DNA of 64,000 bases, taken from contig NZ_NJIH01000004.1 of assembly GCF_002209565.1 (NCBI RefSeq), positions 310,001 to 374,000 on the forward strand. The letters run 5' to 3'. Position numbers and translations under genes: made by a program. Source of the DNA: Candidimonas nitroreducens. GTDB lineage: Bacteria; Pseudomonadota; Gammaproteobacteria; Burkholderiales; Burkholderiaceae_B. The notes beneath the pieces are model-generated. The model saw only the letters and a program-made list of their open reading frames with translations. It made no database searches and had not been told where the DNA came from. Below are positions 45,450-53,309 of the stretch, in pieces (position 1 is the first letter of the stretch; each line of letters starts with the position of its first letter).

Positions 45450-46133
45450 TCATCCGGCAAGGTCATAGCCCTTGGACTTCAGAGCTTCATCGACCCAGCC
45501 ATGGTCATACGTACCCGCCTCGACCTGTTCCATAGTGACGGCCTCTTTCCGGTGTTTGTCTTTGGCCAGCTTCAATATCTCTTCAGCCTGGCCGGCGGGT
45601 ATTGCAACGACCCCGTCTTCATCGCCAAGAATGATGTCCCCTGGATTGACCAGCATTCCGTCCACGGTGACGGGCACATTGATTTCCCCGGGGCCATCCT
45701 TATATGGGCCCAGATGCGTCACGCCTCTGGCATAGACCGTGAAGCCGCTGTCCCGGAAAGCGGCGGAATCACGGATAGCGCCGTTGGTGACCAGGCCTTT
45801 TATTCCTCTTTTCATCGCTATCCGCATCATGATCTCGCCGATCAGCGCATTTGTCGTGTCGCCGCCCCCATCCACGACAAGCACATCTCCCGGTTCGGCC
45901 AGATCCAGCGCCTTGTGAATGAGCAGGTTATCGCCAGGCCTCGTCTTCACGGTGAACGCCGTGCCGATGACTTTTTTCCTGCTCTGCACCGGAAAATTCA
46001 AATTCGGGCTGCCTTGCAGTCTCGCCATGTTGTCACTGACAATTGACGTTCCAAGCCCCGCAAATTCTTCTACGAGCGCTTCAGGCGCACGTTGCTTCAA
46101 GGGAAGAATCCTCATACCAATATTGCCCATCAA
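45450..46133 (-). CDS. RraA-family (HMG/CHA aldolase-like) protein, first of pair
   Basis: 227-residue RraA-fold aldolase-like protein. GDVLVVDGGGDTTNALIGEIMMRIA (about 82-106) followed by R121-D122 in TNGAIRDSA gives the complete G-x-E...R-D set expected for oxaloacetate-decarboxylating HMG/CHA aldolases. It shares about a third of visible positions with the partner at 44642-45340. A composite operator (46229-46263) lies 96 nt upstream, so it is probably under the MocR regulator. ATG at 46133; a later ATG (46115) would shorten it by six residues. Confidence 0.88.
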   Translation of the reverse strand: MMGNIGMRILPLKQRAPEALVEEFAGLGTSIVSDNMARLQGSPNLNFPVQSRKKVIGTAFTVKTRPGDNLLIHKALDLAEPGDVLVVDGGGDTTNALIGEIMMRIAMKRGIKGLVTNGAIRDSAAFRDSGFTVYARGVTHLGPYKDGPGEINVPVTVDGMLVNPGDIILGDEDGVVAIPAGQAEEILKLAKDKHRKEAVTMEQVEAGTYDHGWVDEALKSKGYDLAG

Positions 46134-46228
46134 TAACGCCTCCGGTTTGCCTTCACGAACGGTGCCCGACTGTCTATCGACCTTGCATTCAGGCTTGGGA
46201 CGATCTTAGGCCAGCCCATGCATAGGGA

Positions 46229-46263
46229 ACAGTGACAGATTCGGTGCTATTGAATGGGTACAG
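46229..46263 (+). promoter_or_regulatory. MocR-type composite operator, site 2 (upstream of rraA pair)
   Basis: ACAGTGACAG (46229-46238), 18 nt, then GGTACAG (46257-46263). In addition the spacer shares ATT and TGAAT with site 1 in the same positions. It lies between the regulator's stop and the rraA start. Confidence 0.7.
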
Positions 46264-46365
46264 TTTCATGCAGCACCCACGCAATCGCGGGCGCCCTGCC
46301 AAGCCCACGGAATGGGGACACGCGCTTGCCACCCCTGCCGTGTTGTGCTCCCCCTGCCTGCTGTT

Positions 46366-47787
46366 TCAGTGGCTCAGGGACATTTCCGATACGGCGCGGC
46401 TCAGCCATCGCACGGTGCGATCCAGCGATTCCGACCAGGGATGGCTGCAATTCAGGCGGATGAAGTTCTTATAGTTCGCGCGGGTACTGAAAATCGGCCC
46501 CGGGGCAATACCGATTTCATGGGTTGCGGCCAATTCGAACAGCTTGAACGAATCCACGGCAGCAGGCATCTGCACCCATAGAAGAAACCCGCCGTCCGGC
46601 TGCGAAAGACGAGTACCCTCCGGAAAGTAGCGGAATACGGCCTCGGCCATGAGCTTGGTACGCTCGGCCAAGGTGTGGCGCAACTGCCGCAAGTGCTTTT
46701 CGTAGGCGTAATGCAAAAGGTAATGAGAAATCGCCGCCTGCGGAGGGAAAGACGTGCCCAGCGTCGTCGCGAATTTCCGGTTGGCAATGGCCTCGCGGTA
46801 CCTTCCGGCAGCCACCCATCCGATCTTGAATCCCGGCGCCAGGCACTTCGTGAACGAACCGCAGTGCAATACAGAGCCATCGGTGTCGAACGCCTTGGCC
46901 GCCCGATTCCTGATGGAGCTGAACTGGAGTTCCGCATAAACGTCATTTTCCACCAGTGGAACCCCGTGCTGCCTCAATAACTTTGCCAGCTCGCGCTTCT
47001 TGCCCTCTTCCATCGAAAAGCCGAGGGGATTCTGGCAGTTCGTCATCAACAGGCATGCCGCGACCTTATGGCGCTTCAGCGTGGCGTCCAGCACGCCGAG
47101 ATCCATCCCGCTGGCCGGGTCGGTCGGCATTTCCACGGCATTCAGCCCAAGCTGCCTCAATAATTGCAGCCCCGAGAAAAACATGGGGGAATCAATGACG
47201 ACAAGATCTCCGTGCCGCGCGACGGCTTGCAGCGACAAGCTGATCGCTTCCATGCCGCCACAGGTAATGATGATCTCATCCATGGGAACGGCATACCCGA
47301 GTTCGAGATAGCGCTGGGCGATGGCGCGACGCAGCGACGGCAGGCCCAACTGCAGGTCGACCAGGGTCTTGGCGTAGCTGCCTTGACGGCTGGTCGCGGC
47401 CAAGGCGCGATTCAAATTCTGCATCGGAAACAGCGACGCATCCGGGAAGGACGACCCCAGGGAGGTAACCTTCGCCCCGACCAAATCGCCCAGCGCGTCG
47501 CGCACGCGTGCGCGCGAGTTCGCCTTGACAATGCTTGGCCGGCTCAAGCCGGCCTGAGGCAGTAAGCCCAGACCCACCAGGCGTGCCTTCACGTAGTATC
47601 CCGACTTGGGAAGAGCCTCTACGAGCCCCTGCGTCTCCAGCAGCGCATAGGCCTGGATCACCGTGCCTTTGCTGACCTTTCGCTGCAATGCGGCGTCCCT
47701 GACGGAAGGGAGCCGGTCTCCCGGCCGCAACACGCCATCGTTAATCAGCCTGGCTATATTCTCGGCAATTTCTAGATAGCGTGTCAT
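46366..47787 (-). CDS. MocR/PdxR-type regulator (GntR HTH fused to PLP aminotransferase fold)
   Basis: 473-residue regulator. The N-terminal GntR winged helix (about 1-65, RPGDRLPSVRDAALQRKVSKGTVIQAYALLE) is joined to a fold-type I aminotransferase domain (about 95-470). K314 in GSFTKCLAPGFKIGW is the PLP Schiff-base lysine, and TNCQNPLGFSMEE and YAELQF are family blocks. Members sense PLP or an amino acid bound as external aldimine and often regulate divergent neighbours. Its own promoter region carries operator site 3, and matching sites lie before the rraA pair and the MFS operon. Confidence 0.93.
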   Translation of the reverse strand: MTRYLEIAENIARLINDGVLRPGDRLPSVRDAALQRKVSKGTVIQAYALLETQGLVEALPKSGYYVKARLVGLGLLPQAGLSRPSIVKANSRARVRDALGDLVGAKVTSLGSSFPDASLFPMQNLNRALAATSRQGSYAKTLVDLQLGLPSLRRAIAQRYLELGYAVPMDEIIITCGGMEAISLSLQAVARHGDLVVIDSPMFFSGLQLLRQLGLNAVEMPTDPASGMDLGVLDATLKRHKVAACLLMTNCQNPLGFSMEEGKKRELAKLLRQHGVPLVENDVYAELQFSSIRNRAAKAFDTDGSVLHCGSFTKCLAPGFKIGWVAAGRYREAIANRKFATTLGTSFPPQAAISHYLLHYAYEKHLRQLRHTLAERTKLMAEAVFRYFPEGTRLSQPDGGFLLWVQMPAAVDSFKLFELAATHEIGIAPGPIFSTRANYKNFIRLNCSHPWSESLDRTVRWLSRAVSEMSLSH

Positions 47788-47815
47788 CAGCCATTATTCC
47801 TCAAGGAACGCTATT

Positions 47816-47853
47816 CTGTACCAGGACATTACTCATAGAACTGTCACTGTACC
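47816..47853 (-). promoter_or_regulatory. MocR-type composite operator, site 3 (between regulator and lyase)
   Basis: On the minus strand GGTACAGTGACAG (47853-47841), 18 nt, then GGTACAG (47822-47816). Same parts and spacing as sites 1 and 2. It lies 29 nt upstream of the regulator ATG (47787) and 52 nt upstream of the lyase ATG (47906), so it can control both. Confidence 0.72.
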
Positions 47854-47905
47854 ATCCCACTTCGCGCTCTTACAGTACTCCATAGGAAAACCTCAAGGAA
47901 ACCTT

Positions 47906-48790
47906 ATGGAACACGCCGCTCAACCAGTCCCTCGCCGCAGCATGCTGTTCGTCCCCGGTTTGCGGCCCGACCGGGCCCGCAAAGCAATGTCCGCCGGCGC
48001 GGACGTCGTATGCATAGACCTGGAAGATGCCGTGGCTGTCGCGCACAAGGATGAAGCCCGCAGCCTGACCCTGCCCTTGTTCGCCGAGCCCAACCCAGCG
48101 GGATGTGAACGCATTGTGCGGATCAATTCGCTGGACACGATCCACGGCCTGCGAGACGTCGAAGCCTTGAATGGCCTGACCCAGCTTCCCGACGCCGTCA
48201 TGATGACCAAGGTGCGCTCGGCCGCCGAGGTCAAGCTGCTCGACCAATTGCTGCAAGGCGCCGCAGCCTCGGTGAAGTTCTACGTAACCCTGGAAACCAG
48301 CCAGGGCCTGGAAGACGTATTCGATATCGCCGGCGCCAGCCCGCGCATGGCGTGCCTCCTGTTCGGCGAAGTGGATCTGTCCGCAGACCTGCGCTGCAAG
48401 CGCACGCCGCAGGCCTTGCTGTACGCACGTTCGCGCATGGTGCACGCGGCCGCGGCCTTCGAACTCGATGCCATGGACGTCCCGCATATACACCTGGAAG
48501 ACATGAACGGCCTGCACGCGGCCGCCGAACACGCGGCAGAACTAGGCTTCACCGGAAAATCATGCATCCATCCGACCCAGATCCCGATCGTGCATAAATA
48601 TTTTTCTCCGAGCGAAGCAGAGATCGCATACGCAGAACGGGCTATCGCGGCATTCGAGGAAAGCGGCTCCACGGGCCTGGCCGTACTGGACGGACTGATG
48701 CTGCAAAAACCCGTGCTCCGCGCATCTCGCCGCATTCTTGCCCTGGCTCGCCAGAACAAACAAACGCTACGCGTTGCGAGTGCGGCATGA
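47906..48790 (+). CDS. CitE/HpcH-family CoA-ester lyase
   Basis: 294-residue lyase of the CitE/malyl-CoA lyase/citramalyl-CoA lyase group. Blocks: MLFVPGLRPDRARKAMSAGADVVCIDLEDAVA (about 13-44, with the metal-binding E-D pair), VKFYVTLETSQGLEDV (metal-binding Glu), LLFGEVDLSADL and GFTGKSCIHPTQI (about 212-224). It probably splits a beta-hydroxyacyl-CoA such as malyl- or citramalyl-CoA into acetyl- or propionyl-CoA and glyoxylate or pyruvate. The product is followed, with a 4-nt ATGA overlap, by a glutathione transferase. Divergent from the MocR regulator. Confidence 0.92.
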   Translation: MEHAAQPVPRRSMLFVPGLRPDRARKAMSAGADVVCIDLEDAVAVAHKDEARSLTLPLFAEPNPAGCERIVRINSLDTIHGLRDVEALNGLTQLPDAVMMTKVRSAAEVKLLDQLLQGAAASVKFYVTLETSQGLEDVFDIAGASPRMACLLFGEVDLSADLRCKRTPQALLYARSRMVHAAAAFELDAMDVPHIHLEDMNGLHAAAEHAAELGFTGKSCIHPTQIPIVHKYFSPSEAEIAYAERAIAAFEESGSTGLAVLDGLMLQKPVLRASRRILALARQNKQTLRVASAA

Positions 48791-49548
48791 CCCAGGAAAT
48801 CATTCTTTATGAACTCGCTGCGGCGGATGACACACGCTTCAGCCCCTTCTGCTGGCGTACACGATTCAGCCTGGCCCATAAGGGGCTGCCGTTCAAATCG
48901 GTGCACATCGGCTTCACCGATATCGGGGAACTCGGCGGCGCCAACCGCACCGTGCCCGCGATCCGATCGGGGGACACCTTCGTGGAGGACAGCTGGGACA
49001 TCGCCGTCTATCTGGATCAGCATTATCCGGACAGGCCGCCGCTGCTGGGCTGCGAGCTGGGCAAGGGGGTCGCCCGCTTCGTCGAATGCTTCACCGACAA
49101 AGTCATACACCCGACGATCCTGCGCCTGGTTTCACGCGACGTCTTCGATCGCATGGATCCGTACGACCGGCCCTACTTCCGCCTAAGCCGCGAGGAAATG
49201 CTGGGCTGCTCGCTGGAAGAAGCACAGGCCACGCGCGACCAGACCGTCCGGGCATTCAGAAAGGCGATCCATCCGATCCGCCTGACGCTCAACAAACAGC
49301 CGTGGCTCTCGGGTGCAAGCCCCGGCCATGCCGACTACATCGTCATGGCCGCCTTCCAATGGGGACGCCTGGCCACCGACTTCAAGATCCTCGAGGACGA
49401 CGATCCGATCGCCCAGTGGTTCGAACGGGGCCTGGATCTGCACCATGGGTTCGGCCGGAAAGTGCACCCGGACGATGGAGGCCCCGGTTTTGCCGGCACC
49501 GGCCTCTGGAAAGCCAGTATGAGGCCTGTCGGCGCGGGTATCTGCTGA
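48787..49548 (+). CDS. Glutathione S-transferase, LigE/LigF (beta-etherase)-like
   Basis: 253-residue GST with a thioredoxin-fold N-terminal domain and an all-helical C-terminal domain. The segment RFSPFCWRTRFSLAHKGLPF (about 17-36) closely follows the R/S-P-x-x-W-R-T pattern of LigE-type beta-aryl etherases; VPAIRSGDTFVEDSWDIAVYLDQHYP holds the glutathione gamma-Glu site. It overlaps the lyase stop by 4 nt (ATGA), so both are one transcript. Its role could be glutathione-dependent ether or double-bond cleavage, or detoxification of a pathway intermediate; not certain. Confidence 0.88.
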   Translation: MTQEIILYELAAADDTRFSPFCWRTRFSLAHKGLPFKSVHIGFTDIGELGGANRTVPAIRSGDTFVEDSWDIAVYLDQHYPDRPPLLGCELGKGVARFVECFTDKVIHPTILRLVSRDVFDRMDPYDRPYFRLSREEMLGCSLEEAQATRDQTVRAFRKAIHPIRLTLNKQPWLSGASPGHADYIVMAAFQWGRLATDFKILEDDDPIAQWFERGLDLHHGFGRKVHPDDGGPGFAGTGLWKASMRPVGAGIC

Positions 49549-49593
49549 CGCGGGTATCTACCGAGCTCGCTATACTTATAGACCTCACCCATT

Positions 49594-49621
49594 GATAAAG
49601 CCGCAATATCGCGGCTTTATC
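49594..49621 (+). terminator. Intrinsic terminator-like hairpin after the lyase-GST operon
   Basis: GATAAAGCCGC (49594-49604) and GCGGCTTTATC (49611-49621) form a perfect 11-bp stem around the 6-nt loop AATATC, followed by TTCGTTTG. It lies 46 nt after the GST stop and should end that transcript; the T-run is short. Confidence 0.75.
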
Positions 49622-49694
49622 TTCGTTTGTCCGGCCCCAAGCCGGATTTCCGTGGGCACAGGGCAATCCCGCTTGAGGGGCCTGAACGCCGCCA

Positions 49695-50108
49695 TCAAAA
49701 GCCCTCCAACTCGTCCGCGCGAGGATCGGCATCCTCTTTGCCAGCCGCGGGACGGCCGACTCGCGATTTGTTTCCACGAGGCGCCCGCACTCGCTGCGGC
49801 AACTGTTCCCGCATCAGCTCCATACCCAGCGTGTCATTTTCCGTGGCCATTACCTTTACCAGGTCATCCAGACGGCCAAGTACGTGCAAGGCTCGCAGGA
49901 AGGTATGCAAGGCAGTGCCAGGATATCCGTTTTCCATGCGCCTGACAGTACTCAGCGACGTGCCGATACGCTCTGCCAAGTCTTCCTGGCTTAAGCGGCG
50001 CATGCGGCGCGCGACGGAGATGTTCTGCCCAAGACGATGTAGCGCCCGGTCTACGGGCCGCGGCGACGCAACCCGTAAGCCGAGACTTTTCTGCTCTGCA
50101 GATGGCAC
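49695..50108 (-). CDS. Orphan HipB-like XRE-family HTH regulator
   Basis: 137-residue DNA-binding protein. The Cro/CI HTH covers about residues 20-55 (ISVARRMRRLSQEDLAERIGTSLSTVRRMENG); the C-terminal half has the LHVLGRLDDLVKVM...LGMELMREQLPQRVR pattern of HipB-like antitoxins. No hipA toxin gene follows within the 147 nt to the terminator, so it is orphaned. The start is GTG at 50108; the upstream A/T-rich region bears repeated TTCATATTTGA motifs that may be its operators. It resembles the two broken halves at 50380 and 56362. Confidence 0.82.
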   Translation of the reverse strand: MPSAEQKSLGLRVASPRPVDRALHRLGQNISVARRMRRLSQEDLAERIGTSLSTVRRMENGYPGTALHTFLRALHVLGRLDDLVKVMATENDTLGMELMREQLPQRVRAPRGNKSRVGRPAAGKEDADPRADELEGF

Positions 50109-50379
50109 GTGTGTACCTATTCAGATATGGTTTAAAACAGCTGCCAGACATTCATATTTGATCATATAGGCAAGCACCAATCAGCCATTTGAATTATTAT
50201 AAAAGCTCATATATGAATTTTTATAATTTTATTTGATTCATATTTGAATTCATAATAGCCCGCCAAACTAAGCTCCAGCTATCTTGCCCAGGCATTGCCC
50301 AATGAGCCAGAGGTTGGGATTGCTCTGCTCCGTTGACCATTATTGCTCTCTTGAGAACACAAATAGCACTTTAAAGTTC
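50109..50379. other. A/T-rich intergenic region with operator-like repeats
   Basis: This 271-nt region is markedly A/T-rich at 50140-50260 compared with the genome, and then returns to mixed composition. It holds the repeats described at 50151-50253. No gene is supported between 50260 and 50379. Confidence 0.5.
50151..50253. promoter_or_regulatory. Repeated operator-like motifs TTCATATTTGA / TCATATATGA
   Basis: TTCATATTTGA occurs at 50151-50161 and again at 50237-50247. TCATATATGA, a perfect palindrome, is at 50207-50216. The first copy runs on into TCATAT. The set lies 45-145 nt upstream of the orphan hipB-like gene and probably autoregulates it. Confidence 0.5.
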
Positions 50380-50553
50380 TCACTGGAGCGCTTAGCTATA
50401 GCCTCCGGCCCGACCCTCTACCCCGTCACGCGTGCGATCCAGAAGCTCGGTAGCGACATCGACTTGGCTCACAGGCGAGGCCCCCTCCAAGCGTCGCTGG
50501 CCAAGTTAATGGGGGCCATCAATAAAAATTTCAGCTATTACGGGCGAATTTAA
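50380..50553 (+). pseudogene. N-terminal half of a disrupted hipB-like gene
   Basis: The translation LERLAIASGPTLYPVTRAIQKL, then GSDIDLAHRRGPLQASLAKLMGAI, aligns with the first half of the orphan HTH at 49695-50108 (PVDRALHRLGQNISVARRMRRLSQEDLAERIGTS). Similarity stops abruptly near 50520, just where the recognition helix should continue with STVRRME. The missing second half resembles the remnant at 56362-56592, which begins at RRMEKG. Together these suggest one ancestral gene cut by an insertion. Confidence 0.6.
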
Positions 50554-50564
50554 CGAATTTTGTC

Positions 50565-50570
50565 TATAAT
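50565..50570 (+). promoter_or_regulatory. -10 promoter element of hipBA
   Basis: TATAAT lies 7 nt before the hipB ATG (50578). A start of transcription 6-8 nt after the -10 would fall on or next to the A of ATG, so the mRNA could be leaderless. I see no good -35. Upstream, CGAATTT is repeated at 50545 and 50554. Confidence 0.5.
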
Positions 50571-50577
50571 AGCGAAC

Positions 50578-50943
50578 ATGCCACGCAAGCCGCCTGTCGT
50601 TTTCCCTCAAGAGCAACGCCTGCTGTCCGCACTGGGAGAGCGGCTGCGTCTTGCCCGCAAGCGACGCAAGCTAAGCAATGCCGTCGTAGCGCAACGGGCA
50701 GGAATTTCAAGAACCACCTTGTACAAGGTTGAAGCGGGTGATTCTGGGGCTACGCTGGGATCCTATGTTCGGGTTCTAGCTGTGCTTGGCCTCGAGGGCG
50801 ACCTCAATCAGCTTGGGGCTGACGACAGAGTTGGTCGTAAATTGCAGGATCTGGAGCTTGAACCAACTCCCAAACGCCGCACGGCCGCCCGTGCCAAAGC
50901 AATCAAACCCTCGCCGGCCTCAAACAGCGAGGAATCGACATGA
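50578..50943 (+). CDS. hipB: HipB-like antitoxin (XRE-family HTH)
   Basis: 121-residue antitoxin with an HTH at about 20-60 (GERLRLARKRRKLSNAVVAQRAGISRTTLYKVEAGDSG) and a short charged, Ala/Lys-rich tail. It binds DNA and neutralises the kinase encoded by the next gene, whose ATG overlaps its stop (ATGA). ATG at 50578 directly follows a TATAAT box. Its sequence differs from the orphan HTH at 49695, so the two are separate lineages. Low similarity outside the HTH makes the exact HipB class uncertain. Confidence 0.88.
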   Translation: MPRKPPVVFPQEQRLLSALGERLRLARKRRKLSNAVVAQRAGISRTTLYKVEAGDSGATLGSYVRVLAVLGLEGDLNQLGADDRVGRKLQDLELEPTPKRRTAARAKAIKPSPASNSEEST

Positions 50944-52184
50944 GCGCACAGGACAACACCCTGGATGTCTGGTTGAATGATGACCTCGGCCCTGCACGCC
51001 AAGTCGGCACACTCGCTCATGACCGCGGCCAGATCCGCTTCCATTACGAACGCGATTGGCTACAAGACCCTCGCGCCTTCGCGCTGGATCCCGATCTCTC
51101 TCTGGATGAATACCCCTTCTTTCCCAAGCCTGAGCTAGGCAACTTCGGCATCTTCCTGGATTCGTCACCAGACCGATGGGGACAGACACTGATGAAGCGG
51201 CGCGAGGCCCTACAGGCAAAGGATGAGCAACGCTCCCCTCGTACGCTGTACGCCTGGGACTTCCTGATCGGCGTACAAGACCTCACTCGCCAAGGCGCCC
51301 TGCGCTTTCGCCGGCCAGGTACGGGAGCGTTTCTTGGCGACGAGAAAATGGCGGCTCCGCCGGTGACGACGCTACGAGAATTGGAAGCCGTGGCCTACCA
51401 GCTCAGCAGCCGGCGTATCGACGATCTAGATGCGCTACGCAAGTGGCTCGCCGTGCTCGTCGCACCTGGCGCTTCTTTGGGCGGAGCAAGGCCAAAAGCC
51501 AACTTTACCGAAACCGACGGCTCACTCTGGATCGGCAAGTTCCCGGCCAAGGATGACGATCGAGACATCGGAGCTTGGGAGTATGTCGTTCACCAACTCG
51601 CGCAAGAAGCGGGGATAGACGTACCGCCTGCGAAGCTCATCAAGCTAAACAACGACTTCCATACCTTCTGCGTCCAAAGGTTCGATCGCGCCAACAGCTC
51701 GCGACGCTTCTATGCCTCGGCGATGACATTGCTTCGTAAGACTCAAAGTGAAGGTACGAGCTATCTGGAATTGGCGCAGTTCATTCGAGCCCAGGGGGAT
51801 GCCGAGCATGCGGATGCAGACTTGGAACAGCTATTCCGGCGCGTGACGTTCAACGTCGCGGTTGGCAACCGCGACGACCACCTGCGCAATCACGGATTCG
51901 TGCTTGGCAAGACAGGGTGGAGACTTGCACCCGCGTTCGATGTCAATCCGAATATCGACAAGGCAGAGCATGTCTTGAATATCGACGACGTCGACAATCG
52001 ACCTAGCCTGGAGACCGTCCTCAGCACCGCCGCTTTTTATGGACTGGACGATGTGCAAGCCCGGAAAATTGTGGATGATGTAGTCATGGTTGTCGATCAT
52101 TGGCAGGACGCTGCCCGTCGGATGCGCATTAGCGGTGCGGATATTGATTTGACGGCTGGGGCCTTCTCGGCAAGCAAAGGATAG
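50940..52184 (+). CDS. hipA: HipA-family serine/threonine kinase toxin
   Basis: 414-residue HipA-fold kinase. Known HipA phosphorylates glutamyl-tRNA synthetase to cause growth arrest. Here the P-loop-like segment is GGARPKANFTE (about 183-193) followed by WIGKFPAKDD with the ATP-binding Lys. The catalytic loop is GNRDDHLRNHGF (about 308-319), equivalent to the D-x-H-x-K-N loop of other members, and the metal-binding Asp is in RLAPAFDVNPN. All key parts appear intact, so it is likely active. It overlaps hipB by 4 nt. The target is not known. Confidence 0.92.
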   Translation: MSAQDNTLDVWLNDDLGPARQVGTLAHDRGQIRFHYERDWLQDPRAFALDPDLSLDEYPFFPKPELGNFGIFLDSSPDRWGQTLMKRREALQAKDEQRSPRTLYAWDFLIGVQDLTRQGALRFRRPGTGAFLGDEKMAAPPVTTLRELEAVAYQLSSRRIDDLDALRKWLAVLVAPGASLGGARPKANFTETDGSLWIGKFPAKDDDRDIGAWEYVVHQLAQEAGIDVPPAKLIKLNNDFHTFCVQRFDRANSSRRFYASAMTLLRKTQSEGTSYLELAQFIRAQGDAEHADADLEQLFRRVTFNVAVGNRDDHLRNHGFVLGKTGWRLAPAFDVNPNIDKAEHVLNIDDVDNRPSLETVLSTAAFYGLDDVQARKIVDDVVMVVDHWQDAARRMRISGADIDLTAGAFSASKG

Positions 52185-52294
52185 AGAAAAAGGCGGCGGG
52201 GCGGACGGACTGCCGAGCGGCCAGTCTGTGCGCATGATCAAATGTTGGACTGAAATCGCTAGCGATTCGCATTCAACACGTTAGACCGGTAATG

Positions 52295-52590
52295 TCCCCA
52301 TTTTTAGCGATTGCGGATTCAGACGGTCAGTGCGACATTGCGTCCAATGCTTCAGCTGGGATCCTGAGCCCAACGTCTTTCTAGGACAGGAATTTAACTT
52401 GGTGGCGAAGCATTGAAGGTGCTCCAAATCGTCCCACTGATACATCGACAGCCATTCACAGCGCACAGTCGAACCGCTCGACGTACGCATTCTGTTGCGG
52501 CTTACCCGGTTGGATGTATTCGGGCCTGATGCCCGCCCGGGCTGCCCATTCGACGACGGCCAAGCCCAGATATTCGGGGCCGTAGTAAGT
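52295..52590 (-). mobile_element. IS3-family transposase tail (fragment 1, frameshifted)
   Basis: Minus-strand reading from 52589 gives YYGPEYLGLAVVEWAARAG, then IRPEYIQPGKPQQNAYVERF, the integrase-core C-terminus of an IS3-family OrfB. After that the frame shifts (a base missing in RFNRTVR) and continues as VRCEWLSMYQWDDLEHLQCFAT to about 52401. TGTCCCCATTTTT near 52296 may be the element's end. The N-terminal transposase part is absent, so it is dead. Confidence 0.75.
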
Positions 52591-52690
52591 GCAGAATGAT
52601 TGTCAGCGAAACAAAGCGACAGGCATCCTTAGGTTTCTCTAGGATCTGAGGAGGACACCAAGATGGCTGACAATCATTCTGCACTTACTA
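52583..52690. repeat. 24-bp perfect inverted repeat joining two IS3 fragments
   Basis: Left arm 52583-52606 (begins TAGTAAGTGCAG) and right arm 52667-52690 (ends CTGCACTTACTA) are exact reverse complements over 24 bp, separated by 60 bp. The arms include the first codons of both transposase tails (TYYGPE), which point away from each other. The 60-bp core has GAGGAGG and an ATG (52663) starting a 13-codon frame. Confidence 0.85.
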
Positions 52691-52982
52691 TGGGCCGGAG
52701 ATGATCTCTCGGGCCTTCACCAAATGGGCTGCTGTCCAAGGGATCGCCGTGCGTTATATCCAGCCTGGCAAGCCGAATCAAAACGCGTTCATCGAGCGCT
52801 TCAACAGGACGTACCGAACCGAGGTGCTCGATGCACATCTGTTCGCCAATCTTCAGCAGGTGCCAGCCATTACCGAGCAATGGCTGGTCGACTACAACGA
52901 ATACCGCCCACATGAATCTCTGGGCAGCCTCCCGCCGGTGCAGTTTCTTGCTCCGAATCTCTATCCGCTACTGTCTGCCTGA
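52683..52982 (+). mobile_element. IS3-family transposase tail (fragment 2)
   Basis: TYYGPEMISRAFTKWAAVQG begins at 52683, followed by IQPGKPNQNAFIERFNRTYRTEVLDAHLFANLQQVP...YRPHESLGSLPPVQFL and a stop at 52982. This is the C-terminal integrase-core domain of an IS3-family OrfB, of a different subtype from fragment 1. Everything upstream of the GPE motif (including the DDE aspartates) is missing, replaced by the inverted repeat. Confidence 0.8.
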
Positions 52983-53309
52983 CAGGGGTGCTTACGATAT
53001 CAGGCAACCTAAGCAAAAAATCAAAACCGAAGAAAGTACGCCGCGCTAAGTTCTATACGCCAAGGGCTATGCCTCGTAAGCCCATGTGGGGGCTCCGACG
53101 CTCCCACGAAGAAACTAATGCCTCTGTAACACCGTCAAGCCAAGCATACGGCTTACGTAATGACCAGTGGATGCCAGGCCGTAACCCTCCTGCCAGCCAG
53201 CTATACCAGATCGTTATCATCTCCAATGAAAAAAAATCATTTAGAGCTCATGCGAGGGATACATAAAATAATCCGAACATAACACCTCCTGACTTTTCCC
53301 ACTCCCCAA
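52983..53309. other. Intergenic region after the IS fragment
   Basis: 327 nt with mixed composition and no supportable gene. It probably holds the right end of fragment 2 and the promoter of the hydrolase gene. I see no clear IS terminal repeat. Confidence 0.4.
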
